Source of the DNA: Apteryx mantelli
Taxonomy: Eukaryota; Chordata; Aves; Apterygiformes; Apterygidae
Reading direction: 5' to 3'
DNA length: 64,000 nucleotides
Assembly (NCBI RefSeq): GCF_036417845.1
Contig: NC_089981.1
Coordinates: 78,595,268-78,659,267, forward strand
This document shows positions 12,701 through 24,003 of the stretch, in pieces. Each line of letters begins with the position of its first letter. Position 1 is the stretch's first letter. The translations under genes and the position numbers were made by a program. The notes beneath the pieces are model-generated. The model ran no database searches. It saw only the letters and a list, made by a program, of their open reading frames with translations, and was not told the DNA's origin.

Positions 12701-15700
12701 CACAAGAGCCACTTTATTGCCTGCTGAAGGCGCAGCCTCGCAAGGGAGGCTGGCTGCTGTTGACCTGCAAGGCACAACGCCAGCCCCGGCAGCGGGCCTG
12801 AGGCAGTTTGCCATCCTACAGGACCGTGGGGCTACTTCCCTCTTTCCCATCCCAAAACAGGGCTGCCGCTCTGGGTAGTGGCGGTGGAGAGGGGAGGAGA
12901 AAGATACAGTCACAGCGGCCCCCGAGCTGCCCGTGGTCCCTAGCATTGCTGAATCCACATGGAAACCCCAGGATTTATTTTAAGCCTTCTGTGGGTCTTG
13001 ATCCAAACGCCCTCTGGCAATGGCTCACAGATCAGCAGAGCATGCTTCGGCCGAGTGCTCCGCTTGGCCGCGGTGCCTCGCGCTGCCAGAGCCGCCGGCG
13101 CAGCAACCAGCTGCGCCCAGCACCCGGAGCCGCGAGCGAGCCGCCTGCCTCTTGCACGGCCACAGAGATGATCCGCCAGGGCTTGGTAGCTCCCGCTCGC
13201 TTTATGAGAGCCCTCTGCAGCGATGCAGAGCGCGCACAGAGCAGGCTGGTTAAAAATACACTGTGACTTTCCAAAGGGCTGTATGAAATTCCAAGTGTGA
13301 ACGCAACTTCAGCTTGAATCAGCTAATCTCGAGCTCGTCTTTTTTTAGTTAGTTTTCCTTACATATGCACAAGAGGAGAAAACAGGTCTGGGGGAACACA
13401 GGTGCAGTTTAAGTATGTCAGCTAACTTGCAAGCTCGTAACATGCTGAGCTTAGCCCAAGACATGCAAAACTGGGTCCTGCCAATACCCACACATTTGTG
13501 TGTAATGACGTGGCTACCCCAAAGGATGTGAGCTTTTCATTTTCTCCCCAGATTACCTGAATGACTGCAGCACTGGCACAAGGGGGTTTCCCAATGTCAA
13601 AGGCTTCTTTCAGGGCTTCCCCTACCTCCTTCTAAATAGTAAAAAAAAAGGAAAAAGAACAGTTGAGATACAATGGCATTTGCAATGCGTTAGCTTTCCC
13701 TGACTTCCATTATGCTTTTGAACCAGACAAATTTCTGCCTCTATTTTTTGACCGTCTTGTTTAACCCAAAGCCTGGCTATTTTCCAGCTGAACTAATAAC
13801 ATTGTTCTGTTTTGTTTTCCATGGTTTGTTTGAGTTTAAAAGATTTGGAGCTTGCTCTCACCCCACTGTCAGCTCGGGTTATCTACAGTCCTCCCAAGTT
13901 AGCTTAACTCAAATGAAGGCGCCCACACAGCAAAGCAACGCTTAGACCCAAGGCAGTACTGCCAGCTATCGTAGCTGAGATCTCCACCCTTCCCAGCTCC
14001 AGCCAGCACCCACATAAACCAGCTAGTGTTAATTAAAAGTACTTGCTAACTTGAGCCGGGGGCTTATGAGTGCAAATAGGAGTTGGGTTAGTGTTTAGAG
14101 CTACTGTGGCAGCGAGATGAGCCCCATGAGGCTGCATGATGGGAAGTTTCCCAAGACTTGGCTAGCTTGTGTTATTTTGAACGCACTGTAAAAACAAAAC
14201 TAACACTAGAGACAAAGGGCTCATTGCTTAAAACATGATCTGACCTTTATAGAGGCTTTAAACTCAAAAGCCTGGCTTAGTTGTTTATTCATTTATTTCT
14301 CCATATTTCTCCAAAGCATATGCACTTCTCAGTCCTCCTCGTGTCCCATTGAAAAAATAGAGGGAAGAAGGGAGAAGACACAGACCCAGCTGACCTCTTT
14401 GCAGATCACTCTAAACCCTCCTCAATTTTTGGTCCAGGCGTGCATACCCTGACCCTGCCATGTGCATTGTTGGACAAACAGCTCATTACAAGCTGGGGCT
14501 GCAGGAACAGGGGACATAAAGTTCGTTTTCCACCTCTCAGTTTTTGAATGAACCCTGACAACATTTTTGAAGGTTTGCCTTGCATTCATGTCAAATTGCC
14601 CACCACTGCAAGGACAAGGTGACTTATCAACAACCCAAAAAACTGCATCATAATTTCTTGTTCACCAGCTTTGCAACCCCTCTAACTTCAAAAGGCACAA
14701 AGCTCCCTCGTCTAGTCATTTTAGAGCTGAGGTAAAGCAGCCTGACTGCAGAGCTGGCCAAGTTCCCCACAGCAGTGCTGGGAACTCACATTGAACCCCG
14801 CGTGGTGTTTGAGCTCTCAACATCCTTTGATGTGGTCACAGCTCTCCTCACTCACTACTGTTGAAAGTGCATGCAAATGCTTTTAGTTTGCACAGACAGC
14901 TGGCTGGCACTCTCCGTGACAAAGCCAGGTGCTCATAGGCAAAACAGAGTATTGCCTATTCCCTGTTCAGTCTCTTTTCATTCAGAAAAATTTAGTCATC
15001 CAAGTGGCAAAACCAGCACAATGTGACTTACAGTCACAATTATATATTGTGATCAGTCAGAGATAAGTCATGGAATATTTGCTCAATATACATGTCATCT
15101 CCCTATATATATGGAATAATGAAGGGCTGGAGTATGCTGGAAAAAAAGAAATAAAGGGATAAAGAAGGTTTTATAAGCTATGACAGTGACCTGGGTGAAG
15201 AGACATTCATAATTTTTCCATGTGGAGTCAGCTCAGGTCCACTTAATCTTGCTAGACTGAACTTGGAGCCGGTCCTACCAGACACGAACCAAGCTGGGAT
15301 GCTGCTGTATCACACTCCCCAACAACCCACGCTCCACTCACTGACACACAGCGTGGCACCACGTAGAGCTGCAATGCTTCCAGAGCCAAGCTGGCCTGAA
15401 AAAATGCAGCCAAGTTGGGGCAGCACTGCACAAGTGCTAGTAACCACTGCCAGACCTGGGTGAGCCTGCTCCATGCAAAGTGCCCATGAGTAAAAGAAAG
15501 TTTCCTCCAGTCAATATGTCAGAGGAAAAAAAGGGTTAAATTCACTATCACTGTTATTCGGCATCTTTCAGGGCTTGTCGATGACTCAGTGGCATGCTCT
15601 AAGATAACCTCATCAGCACTGCCCTGAGCATAGTCATTTCCTTCACTGAAATATGTGCTAAAAACAGACCTAAGGAACATGTGGTCTTCAAGGTACTGAT

Positions 15701-18700
15701 CTGAAACAGCTCATAAAGATGCTTAATGTCAAACACTGAAATCGGTAAGTTTTAAGCACATTGTCACCAGCTGGTGCCTGTACTCCCGTGTTTGTGAGTA
15801 CCTACGAGTTCTCCTGCGGGGAACAGGGCCTGAGGAGAATCGCTGCAACTCAGAGCACTTTCCCAGGGGTGATTCAGCAGCTTGTCAGGGAATTTCCCCT
15901 CCTCTGCTCCCAGGCGTGGGTTGAAATGGAAACCGAGAGAGAAGATCAATGTGGTAATTGCTGCTGCAGTTTGGCTTTAGCTGAATCTAGGAGGCCCTGC
16001 TGAGTTTTCCAAACAGTGTGGTTTCCTTTGGTCCTCCCCATTGCTATAAGGCATCTCCCCTGCTTCGTTTGTATTCCACATGCCTAGACAGCATCCTTCA
16101 AAGGAGGAGCTTTGCCGGGAAAAGAAAGAGATCCCGCAGCCTAAGAGCTGAGGTCATCTGTGGGACTGCAAAGCAGGACACTCTGCTCTGGCCTTGCAGA
16201 AGAGCTATGCCGGGTGTGCATTGGCTACCTGCTTTCTTGCACTGGGCTCTGGGAATAATCTTTGTGATTACTTCACCTGTGTCTGTTTAGCAGGCTGGAG
16301 AAGGCTGTGAGAGGGTCCACAGATAGGCAAATCCAGCAGCCCCAATATCCTGCATAGCTAATGCAAAGGTGCTATAAAAACTGGTCCATACTGTAGGTTC
16401 ATTAACAGCCAGAGAAGATGAACAGCTTCTGGAAATGGCCCTCAGCTAAGGGAGTGGGTTTCACCCATAGCCTCCCTTTACTCCAGATATTTTGGTTTCT
16501 GAACAGATTTCAGCACTATGAAGATGCAGCAACAGGATGAAGAGAGACCATGCAAATGTCCAAGCATCTCTTTGCTAAGGAGCATCCATTTGGCAGGAGA
16601 CAGCCATGGATCTTCACACCAGGGCTCCTCAGTGAAATTGCTGACAGCTTGGCATGAAGCAGGGGCCACAAGCTGGCTGCAAACCACCACTGCCTGGTCA
16701 CTAGCATGTGCGAGACTCTGGGTTGCACAGCCAAGTTAGAGCCTTCAGGGCCCTGCGGTCCTCAGCGGAGCTGGAGGCAGCCAGCAAGGGAGCAGCTAGC
16801 CTAAAAAGAGCATTCCTAATTTTAAAACTTTGGGGATAAAACAGGCAGATTGAGGTAAAATTCATGAGTTTTTACCTGGGTGATTGCAAGTAACTTTTCC
16901 TCTGTCTTCAAAATAATCCGCATGAGGCACTGTGCGTCAAGGGAAAGGCGGTGGTGTGGGGTCTGGCTGGGTCCCAGCAATGTCCTGTTGCCACTGCGTA
17001 CAGAAAAAAAGAGCTCAGCGGGAGGGGTGATTCATAGCCCTTCTCCCACTTCCGCACAGGTACCTCTGCTTTGTGCCACTGGCTCCCGCTACGCAAACAG
17101 GGTGAACAGCAAACACCCAGCAGTGTCGGCAGTGCTGGAGTAGCCCCAGGAACGCTGATGATCTTCATTCAGCCCTTTTGCCAGTTATTCTTTTGTGCTG
17201 TTTTTCTTTTCCTTCTTCCTGTATTTGCTGCCCTAATTACACCTTCTGCTCTCCAATTCCCCCTCCCCTTCCCTCATTCCTGCCACCAAATTCCTTCTTA
17301 GGCTTTGTTGCCGTTACCCAAACCCACCTCCCTGCATGCACACTTTTACAAGTCTCAGATATTATCTCTGTATGGAAAGCGGACTATAATAAAAAGCACC
17401 TGTGTACTGGGACAACTGCATCTGCACATGAGCTTTTCCAAAGGTTGTAATTGTATTCAGAGAGGAAAATCCAGATAGTTAGACTTTTTTCCCTAAAATC
17501 AGTCTGGCATCTCTCCTCTTCTCATTTCCACTTTCTCCACAGTCTTTTCCCTCTAACCACAGTCACTGGTCTGCTCTTGCCTTTTTTTTTTTCCTGAATG
17601 AATTTAGCATTGGCATATCATTTGTATTTTTTTCCTATCTCTGTGCTTTTCTTTATATATTTAAATGAAGTGATTATTCACCTCCAATTTCGTATAAGTT
17701 TTTTGCTATTTCATCAATCCATTACTCACATCTAAAAACAAAACTTTGCTGTTTTAAACCTATAAAAGTATCAGTAGAATAGTACTGTCCACATTTTTCC
17801 TGTATGTCTGAGGACAACATGCACTGCAAGGTACCCATCACCCTGCCTTCTTGGGGATGAGGGGAAAGAGTCCATCTGATGAACTGTTTACAAGCTAATC
17901 AAGTGTTTATGGGTGTAATTAATACAAGGAAGAGAAGTTCTAGGCAAGGATGGAAGCAATCAAATAACCCAAAACGGCTGAAAACCATAAGGACAGAAAT
18001 GGATTAGAGCTGTCAAGTAGCAAAGTAACCATGGATACAGAGAATCAAACATCTCACCTCATACTGTCATACAAAAAAGAAATCACAAGAAAGCAAGGCA
18101 GGTTCAGACTTTGATAACACCTACTGGCATTCTCAGTGAAAGGCTTTGAGCTCATACAGGGCCAAGGGGTCCCAGATGGGCTGGTCTTCTGAACATGGGA
18201 TAAACCATATCTGTTTTCTCAAGCTTGGGTAGGAATTTTTTCCTGAGGTCTGAACACTCATGCAGGAAATAGGGAAACAATTGGTGGAACTACAAGCCGT
18301 ATTAGATAGCAAGAAAGCCCAGGAGAAAAGAGAGGTCCAGACAGCGTAACGCTGACATAAAGGCAAGAGAAAATTATTGTAGAGCAAAGTGCTTGCTAAA
18401 AAGAGGCTCAAAATTATGAGCAAATGAACTCCCGCCAGCTTGTTCAGGGAAGCAGGATTCTGTGCGTGTCCAACAGGAGTCCAGCAGGGAAATATCTGCA
18501 TATCTCAGTTAAGCTCCTGAGCTCAATAAAAGGATTTAGAAAAGGCAATAATGCAAAGAAAAAAGGTCCAGGTTCTTTCAGAAGATAAAATAGACAATGG
18601 GCAAGTCTAAACCTAGCAATAGCTGTTTGTTTTTATGTTCTGCTGTATTAACAGGAAACAGGGCTTGTGCTCAGAACTGGGGAAAAGGGACAATGATAAG

Positions 18701-21328
18701 TGTAGAGAAAAAGGAACTCTTTGAACATACCTTTTGTACATGTTAAGACACCATTCATAAACTAAAAGACATTGGCTGAAGCTAACATGGTTATTGTCGG
18801 TGAGGGTGGAAAGATGAGAAGACAAGCAGGCATGAAAGCACCGGGCATACATGACAAGCAGGCCTGCTTCCTCGAAGAAACCACTTTTGCGCTCCAGGCT
18901 GGGCAGAAATGTCATTTCCAGTTGACTCAGATGCTGTTTTAATGCAGTCTCGTCTGTGTTACTAGTGGAACCAAAGGGAGGAATCTGGACTGTCATGTAC
19001 TTTATTAGCTTTTTCTCTAGGTCTTTCTTCCAGAATCTTGGACTCCAGGTGGAAAGAGTCTCCATCCCTTGGCTTCTACCAAACCATTCCTCTTTCTTCT
19101 GCTTCTCCCACTTCAGTGATTCGCCCACTGACTGCAACGGCTCCAGTAACATCCTGTCGCTTCCACTGAATGCTTTTCCCATGATGGACCACATCCGTTC
19201 AGCCAGTAGTTTATAAAGGGATTCAGACTTTCCCATACCATCACTTCCAGAATGCTCCAGATTATAAATATGTTTACAGGCTTGAAAAAATTTCCCTTGC
19301 TCAATGAATCCACAGATGGTTTCCTCTGCAATAGAGAGAGTAACAACACAACTTGACATTTGTTCACTCCTCTATAGGGCCCATCACTTTAATATCTGAG
19401 TATTGATGGGTGTATTTCACCTGTATCCCAAGCCCCCTCGGGATCTTTTCAAGATCACCTCACTCGCTGAAGGCCTACCACTACCACCTCTCACTTTTCT
19501 CAGGTCAAATCCTTTTTTCTCCTTTCTACTTTCTTCCTATCTCCTCCAGACTAAGCCTGCAGACCAGACTTCTGCAGTTTTCTATGATCATCCCAGTAGA
19601 CCTACTCTTGTGGGCAATACAGGTTTATTAATGACAATCTTTCATTAAGAAAAGTACCATTTGTCCAGAACAAAAGCTTTACAGAGAGGACATCTTGTGA
19701 AAGAGCAAACAGCTGAAAGTCAAGCCTGATAGGAATTCTCCATCTTTTGTACAGAAACACTGGTAGGAAAAAAGCATTGCAAATTCCCTTGTATGCTCCT
19801 GCTCCTGCTGCCGGTCCCCATCACCCTGTGGAGCGTGTTGCCTGCCAGGGAGCTCGCACCTGTTTCAGGGCTGCCACTTTGCACAGCCCAAAGGCTGCTC
19901 TTCCTCAGGGCTCTTGTGCTAGGCTAAATGACCGCACCTGATATTTCATCCAAAGGTGGAAATCACAAGGTGGTCTAACACACTGTGTCGGCAATGGAAA
20001 CTCATGTTACTCCCTACGACCCCCATTTCTGCAAGAAGCTATGGATAGTTTCTGACTGAGCCACTGCTCTAGTCACCAGACACCCTGTTGAGACAATTAT
20101 GAAATCTTCAAAGTTGAGAAGTTGAAAGAAGATTTTTACTGCTGCTTCCAAAGTTTCTTATCTGTCTCAATCAGCACACCACTAAGAGTTAAATATATTC
20201 TTACAATAGCTGCACAAAGCAACGTGTTTTTTCCCTGTGCATTTTACAGATGAGGAAACTGAATAACAAAGGGTGAACATGATTTGCACAAAGGTATCTG
20301 GAGCAGAGCCCAGAAGAGAAATTAAACTTGATGAGAAACCAGAGAAAGTTAAGCTAGGACATAAGAAATGAGACTCTGGAATCAATTTAATATACAGCTT
20401 TGGGGTGTCATGTAGAGTCAAGAATGAATGTTTATTATCTTTCATAAATATCACATGTATCCTAATTTTCCTGTGTGAAAATATCTCAGCTGCGTAGTTA
20501 GAATTAAATCAAACAAGACTGGAGAGAGGAACGTGACACAAAAAGGAGGGGGGCTGATGCAAGGATCTTCAGCAAAACAATGGGCAAGCTGCTCAACGGC
20601 AGGTCTAGCAAGCTGCACTCTTCCTCGCTCAACACACGCCACATATAGGAAACGTTCGCTGGAACAACTAACCTATGCACAACCTACCTCCTCTCCACAT
20701 TCATAGAAGAAGCACAGTCACAGCCTACACAGTGTAGGTCACATGTGCATCATCTTTTTTCACAAGATGCATCAGGAGTCTTTGCAGCCATAAAAATAAG
20801 AACATCACAGGGAAACACTCCTGAGGTAAAGGGAAAGCGAAATTCAGATGTTTCAGGGGAATGAGTGTACAGTTCAGAAAGGACATGAAATTAGGTGAAA
20901 GATAGTGAGGAGGAAAGCTTAAATCACCTATTCCAGAAGCAAAGGAAAACAAGAGTCTCCAGGGCTGGAAGAGGCAGAGAAGGTCCAGGACTGGTCACAG
21001 AGAGTAACGGAGAGATATCACTTTCCGTAGCATATTTACCTGCAGACTTCTTTCCTTCTACTTCCTTCCTACATGTTGCAATCTTCAGCAAATTCCCTGC
21101 CAAATTCTCATTTTCAGGCTTCTTTTCTTCTGCTTCTTTCCCACTAGCAATAGCCTTTAGCAATTTGCCTGCCACATTTTTCAGTTTCCCTCTCTTCTTT
21201 GCTTCCTGCTTGTTTCCTTCCTCCCGAGTGGTTTTGGGAAGCATCCTTGCATTTTCACCAGCCGCTTTCTCTCCCTTGCTGCCGCCTCGCCTGAAGAGTT
21301 CCCAGGAACACTTCATCTTCCTCATCAT
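597..21328 (-). CDS. TNFAIP2: TNFAIP2/EXOC3L-family (Sec6-like, M-Sec) protein, multi-exon gene
   Basis: Nine minus-strand coding exons were located: 21040-21328, 18731-19325, 16876-16929, 13557-13631, 11567-11667, 10371-10432, 8952-9084, 2318-2439 and 597-771. All use GT-AG sites, and phases match across every junction except 18731>16929 and 11567>10432, where an exon is missing. The located parts encode about 535 residues, against roughly 650-720 for human TNFAIP2 or EXOC3L4. The order is a lysine-rich N-terminus, then a long helical Sec6-like body (motifs [56 protein letters not shown]). In mammals, M-Sec is a cytosolic protein that binds RalA and acidic phospholipids at the plasma membrane and promotes tunnelling nanotubes. 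Linkage to EIF5 supports TNFAIP2 or its neighbour EXOC3L4. I cannot separate these paralogues from sequence alone. No stop or frameshift breaks any located exon, so the gene looks functional. Confidence 0.82.
1365..1960 (-). repeat. Ancient CR1/L3-type LINE remnant
   Basis: Within the last intron, phrases recall the 3' region of old amniote CR1/L3 elements. These include 'agcataagaactgctatgct' near 1377 and 'ttggccttcatggcatcctg' near 1652, followed by a 'gagctctacagtgtaatcac'-like stretch. The copy is heavily diverged and interrupted by a poly-T tract (about 1504-1520). The assignment is by recall of family consensus, not alignment. The strand is uncertain. Confidence 0.5.
2318..2439 (-). 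CDS. TNFAIP2: TNFAIP2-family exon ([17 protein letters not shown]...)
   Basis: This 122-nt exon has the acceptor ttctatccccag and the donor CTAAG|GTAAGA. It encodes 40 codons ending [10 protein letters not shown] plus AG. These complete Arg with the first base of the final exon. This is the penultimate helix bundle of the Sec6-like C-terminal domain. Confidence 0.85.
2440..6892. other. Intron DNA, no gene seen
   Basis: This is the left part of the intron between TNFAIP2-family exons 8952-9084 and 2318-2439. Open frames here (for example minus 2684-3190) lack splice sites and family likeness. No repeat was recognised with confidence. Confidence 0.5.
6893..8049 (+). mobile_element. CR1 LINE, 5'-truncated, reverse transcriptase remnant
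   Basis: The element begins inside the reverse transcriptase ([16 protein letters not shown]) and runs to the typical CR1 tail of tandem ATTCTGTG-like 8-mers ending near 8049. The frame 6968-7675 encodes the RT palm ([21 protein letters not shown]) and the connecting region up to a TGA after FSLEK. The conserved tail ([19 protein letters not shown]) continues to a stop at about 7957. The catalytic box reads FTDD instead of the usual FADD. Part of the RT C-terminal region has frame disruptions ([15 protein letters not shown]). The copy is dead. It lies in an intron of the minus-strand gene, inserted in the opposite orientation. Confidence 0.95.
8050..8951. other. Intron DNA with short tandem duplication
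   Basis: Nothing gene-like is seen. A small tandem repeat of ggatgctctgg lies at about 8403-8425. Confidence 0.5.
8952..9084 (-). CDS. TNFAIP2: TNFAIP2-family exon ([15 protein letters not shown]...)
   Basis: This 133-nt exon has the acceptor tttttgttcag and the donor GTCAAG|GTAAGG. It encodes 44 codons ending [11 protein letters not shown]. Its first base completes the Arg codon left by 10371-10432. Its end is phase 0 and joins the exon at 2439. Confidence 0.85.
10371..10432 (-). CDS. TNFAIP2: TNFAIP2-family exon ([21 protein letters not shown])
   Basis: This 62-nt exon has the acceptor agctttctccag and the donor TTCTCAG|GTTAGC. It encodes the conserved Sec6-like 'INNC..LR' segment, here [11 protein letters not shown], and joins [10 protein letters not shown] in the next exon in the correct phase. 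Confidence 0.8.
10724..10777 (-). CDS. Candidate exon after FLE[R/S] (tentative)
   Basis: After the acceptor agtcttctgcag, the phase-2 frame reads (S)[17 protein letters not shown], resembling the FLxSFxxxVxxF pattern expected here. The best GT is GCA|GTGATT, a weak donor that leaves phase 2. That works only if the next exon begins inside 10371-10432, at the internal ctgcag acceptor. I list it as the most family-like possibility. Confidence 0.2.
10916..11030. repeat. AT-rich block flanked by a 16-bp direct repeat
   Basis: The 16-mer aaaataaatcagagaa occurs exactly at 10916-10931 and 11015-11030. Between the copies lies an almost pure A/T segment of (ATAAATA)n and (TA)n units. It sits in a TNFAIP2-family intron. 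Slippage or a micro-insertion with target duplication would both explain it. Confidence 0.8.
11567..11667 (-). CDS. TNFAIP2: TNFAIP2-family exon ([16 protein letters not shown]...)
   Basis: This 101-nt exon encodes 33 codons plus two bases and ends ...[10 protein letters not shown] then AG. Its acceptor is aaatccacag and its donor GAGAG|GTAAGA. The motif FLER is followed in relatives by an aromatic-rich helix, which the next located exon does not supply, so a further small exon is expected between 10433 and 11566. Confidence 0.82.
11668..13556. other. Intron DNA, GC-richer patch
   Basis: This intron includes a GC-rich patch at about 12600-13200 that opens several long but mutually overlapping frames on both strands, as expected of stop-poor GC-rich DNA. 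There is no splice support for a coding exon. Confidence 0.4.
13557..13631 (-). CDS. TNFAIP2: TNFAIP2-family exon ([12 protein letters not shown]...)
   Basis: This 75-nt, phase 0-0 exon of 25 codons has a long pyrimidine acceptor (ttttttttttactatttag) and the donor ATTCAG|GTAATC. Its end AAVIQ joins [10 protein letters not shown] of the next exon, a typical Sec6-like join. Confidence 0.8.
13632..16875. other. Intron DNA, no gene seen
   Basis: Only short frames are present and no recognised repeat was found. A TA-rich patch lies near 15040-15120. Confidence 0.5.
16876..16929 (-). CDS. TNFAIP2: TNFAIP2-family exon ([18 protein letters not shown])
   Basis: This 54-nt, phase 0-0 exon encodes 18 residues in a clearly helical Sec6-like segment. 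The acceptor is cccttgacgcacag and the donor ACCCAG|GTAAAA. It splices in frame to 13631, giving ITQ-KEVGEAL. Confidence 0.75.
18158..18242 (-). CDS. Candidate exon filling the phase gap (tentative)
   Basis: This is the only segment between 16930 and 18730 I found that satisfies both phase requirements. The acceptor is gacctcag and the frame opens AG|G-AAA-AAA-TTC. There are 28 open codons ([15 protein letters not shown]...), then CCT|GTATGA as donor. The donor exon side is poor, and an in-frame stop follows just inside the intron. The translation has a family-like hydrophobic/proline pattern but no decisive motif. RNA reads or an orthologous protein would settle it. Confidence 0.25.
18731..19325 (-). 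CDS. TNFAIP2: TNFAIP2-family large second exon
   Basis: This is the longest coding exon (595 nt). Its acceptor is ctctctattgcag and its donor AAAAG|GTATGT. It encodes about 198 residues beginning [20 protein letters not shown] and ending [10 protein letters not shown], a run of predicted helices typical of the N-terminal half of Sec6-like proteins. It starts in phase 1, which agrees with the donor at 21040. It ends with two bases (AG) of an Arg or Ser codon. The next firmly located exon (16876-16929) starts in phase 0, so one exon in between is not resolved. Confidence 0.85.
20195..20330 (-). repeat. MIR-type SINE remnant
   Basis: The core 'attttacagatgaggaaact' (about 20240-20260) is the reverse complement of the classic MIR 3' portion. 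It is followed by diverged 'gatttgcacaaaggtatctg' and 'agcagagcccagaag' in the expected order. It lies in the first TNFAIP2-family intron. The call rests on recall of the MIR consensus. Confidence 0.7.
21040..21328 (-). CDS. TNFAIP2: TNFAIP2-family first coding exon (basic N-terminus)
   Basis: The exon runs from an ATG-ATG pair (MMRKMK...) at 21328 to a GCAG|GTAAAT donor and gives 96 codons plus one base. The open frame extends upstream without another ATG, so this start is the first supported one. The product is very rich in lysine and glutamate. It contains two imperfect copies of a 25-residue unit ([19 protein letters not shown] and [19 protein letters not shown]). Basic N-termini are typical of M-Sec and EXOC3L4 and serve membrane phospholipid binding. 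That function here is inferred from the family. The dangling G joins AG of the next exon to give Glu. Confidence 0.78.
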
Positions 21329-24003
21329 CCAAGCAGATCCGTGTGTTTCCTGCCCAACTGGGAATACTAAAAATGTTAGAAACACCTTTACACGAGGTGA
21401 TGCTTCAGGTGCAAGTTTAGCAGCTATTTCCCAGAGAAGTCATTTATGCCCAGATCTTGTTTCTGTACTACTACAAGCTCCTACTAAGAAATCTTCTAAG
21501 AAATCTAACTTGTTTCCTGCCCATGTTGAGGGAGGAAATTTTCATAGGCTGCCAACCCTTTTATGTAATCTCTCTCTTTCAGGAAAACAATGTCAAAAAC
21601 CTCATACACAGTGTAATCACAAGGCACTGGGGAAAAGCCAGTGGAATTTTCAGTACGTTCTAAATGACTCAACCATCCTCGAGTGCTGCCAATTATTTCA
21701 GTGACAATCCTATCAGTATAAGAGAGGTTATTATTAGTAGCTTCTATGAAACACACCTCACACTTCCACACATGCCACATACCCTGACTGCACCTGAGTT
21801 CTGCAGGGAGGAAAGTACTCCTCGTTTTGGAGCCAAATTTTCCTCCACCTCTCGGAAAATCTAATGGTAGTCAACAGGGAAGTAAAATGTTGGTGGATGC
21901 ATGTTGGTTCATGTTTTAGCAGCACCATTCAGAGGAGATGAGAGTGATCTCAAGATTCTGGATTGAACTATTTTTCAGCTGTTTGCTATATTATTATAAA
22001 TTATTTATATACCTATAGAAAATAAATGTCATAAAATTACAGCAATCCATCATAAATGTGTATGTGTGTGTGCATGCACTTATGTATATACATGTATTCA
22101 CTAGCCAAACTCCGCTGTGCAGACAAAGGAGATTTTTGGATACTCAGTACAAGGATTATATTTTTGAGCCCTGAGCTATTAAGGGTTCTGATCCATAATC
22201 CTCAGAACAAGTTCCTAAACAGAAAATGTTGTTTAACTTTAGGAGCTCATGTTTAAAACAGATTTTTAAAAGTCTCTGCGCCGCTCTAGGAAAGACAATA
22301 CACTTAGAGATAGGCTGAAATACTATCCTTACCATTCTCTGTTTTGCTAGATAGTTGAAACCTGGTTTTATTTTTCCAGTCCATTAATAAAAAAGTGGAA
22401 TCAAGAACTTGAGGATTTTCTTCAGCTAAGGACAGAGTCTTGTATTAGCCATTACAAGCCATATTTATTCAAAATTGTGTACTATTGAAGAATGATTTTT
22501 TGGGGTATGATAAGGGTTAATTATTCCACTCAGCATCTGGATTAAGGATATGTGAAGTCATCTTTCTGTGTTTAATGCCTGCAATTTTCTTCCAAGATTT
22601 TCTACATTTTCATGACAGTAAAATTCCACTAGTTCACTACTTGGAAACGAAGTAAATATTGTGTTGTTCTTTGTTGATATACTTCTAGCTGAATCTCAGA
22701 CCTCATGCCCTCTGACTCTTTTACTCAGTGTTTAATTCCAAAAGCATGTTATCTCACAGCAGTCTGATCCATTAGTAACAAGAGGAAGAAGGAGGAGATA
22801 AATACAGTTAATTTATTACTGTTCATTTAGAAAGAGAAATATAAATTCCAGCAGTGGTCATAGATTTGAATTGTTGCCAATAGGAAATACTGAGATTGCA
22901 AAACACGATGTTATCCCAAATTGTGAAAAAAAGCCAGAAACTCACAGTTTTATGTACCTTCCATCTTGATCTTACTTTTTATTTGCATAAAGTTAAAATG
23001 TTTCCTTTGGAACATGATAGCTGCAACATATATTATACATGACAAAGCCAGAGCATTAGAACTGAAGAGAAGCATTCCAAGCATACTGAAACAGTTCAAT
23101 AATATTTTCCCATGAAAATCCCAGGACAATGTGTTTATGTTTCATTTCATTGGCATTTTCCCACAAGACCAGCTCTAACAAAAATAATGTCCAGATTTTC
23201 CCTGGATTTCTTTGCAGAAGGAAATGGGATGTCAAAGGGCCAGTCCTGCAGGCAAGATTCTTTGCAGTATACAGATTTTGAATACAGTACAATAGCAGAA
23301 TCAAGCCCTAAACTGAGGCAAAGTGATATATGGGAATTGCTGTATTTTCCCAGAAAGCTTCTTTGAGGGAAATGAAATATGGGCCTCTGGAAAGTGGGCA
23401 GTGACTAAGCAGAGATGGATAGACTTCCTGAGGCTAGGACCATCTCATACTCCACAGTCACCTCGATCTACTCAACCAAAGCCACCGTAGAGACCCCCCA
23501 AGATCAGAGTACCATTAGGGTATACCCCATCTGAGCATGGCAGCACCATCAACCCAGATGGCTCACCTGCTCTGCTTTCCCCTGGTTCACAAACCAGTGG
23601 CAATATGTGTCTATAGGCAAAGTACACAGTTGCCACAGGGAGTAGACAGCTACAGGCACCCTGCAAAGGAACAGTAATTTGGGGGCGGCCTCTCTGACTG
23701 TGGGGCTGAGCCCCAATCAGCAGCATGAGGAGATGACCCATCCATCCCGCTGGCCTGTTGGGAGCAGCCACCCATCTTTACCCAGTCAGGATATCTCTGC
23801 CCACAGTTCTCTGCTTCTGAGGGCAAGGGTTCAAGCATGGTGTGACTGTCCACCATGTCAGGAGAGGGAACACTGCAAAGGAACTGCCAAGATGCCCACC
23901 AGCAGCTTGCTTTCCTGGGTCTGCGTGCCTTAGCAGCACATGTGGAGTGCCCCTTTGTCTCTAATGCTATTTTATGGCTCAAGCTAAAGTTCTGCAGCTC
24001 AAA
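21329..24003. other. Upstream flank of the TNFAIP2-family gene
   Basis: This holds the presumed promoter and 5' untranslated region of the minus-strand gene. No CpG island or clear TATA box could be assigned. AT-rich DNA with short TA/TG tracts (21960-22090) and no supported coding region follow. Confidence 0.4.

Noticed and set aside
12432..13274. Overlapping 120-150-codon frames in GC-rich intron DNA
   Set aside because: Open in competing frames and strands, with no family likeness or splice support. They lie inside an intron of the minus-strand gene.
20895..21704. 269-codon plus-strand open frame
   Set aside because: It is antisense to the first TNFAIP2-family coding exon. The lysine-rich exon (AAG/GAA-rich) has few stops in the complement.
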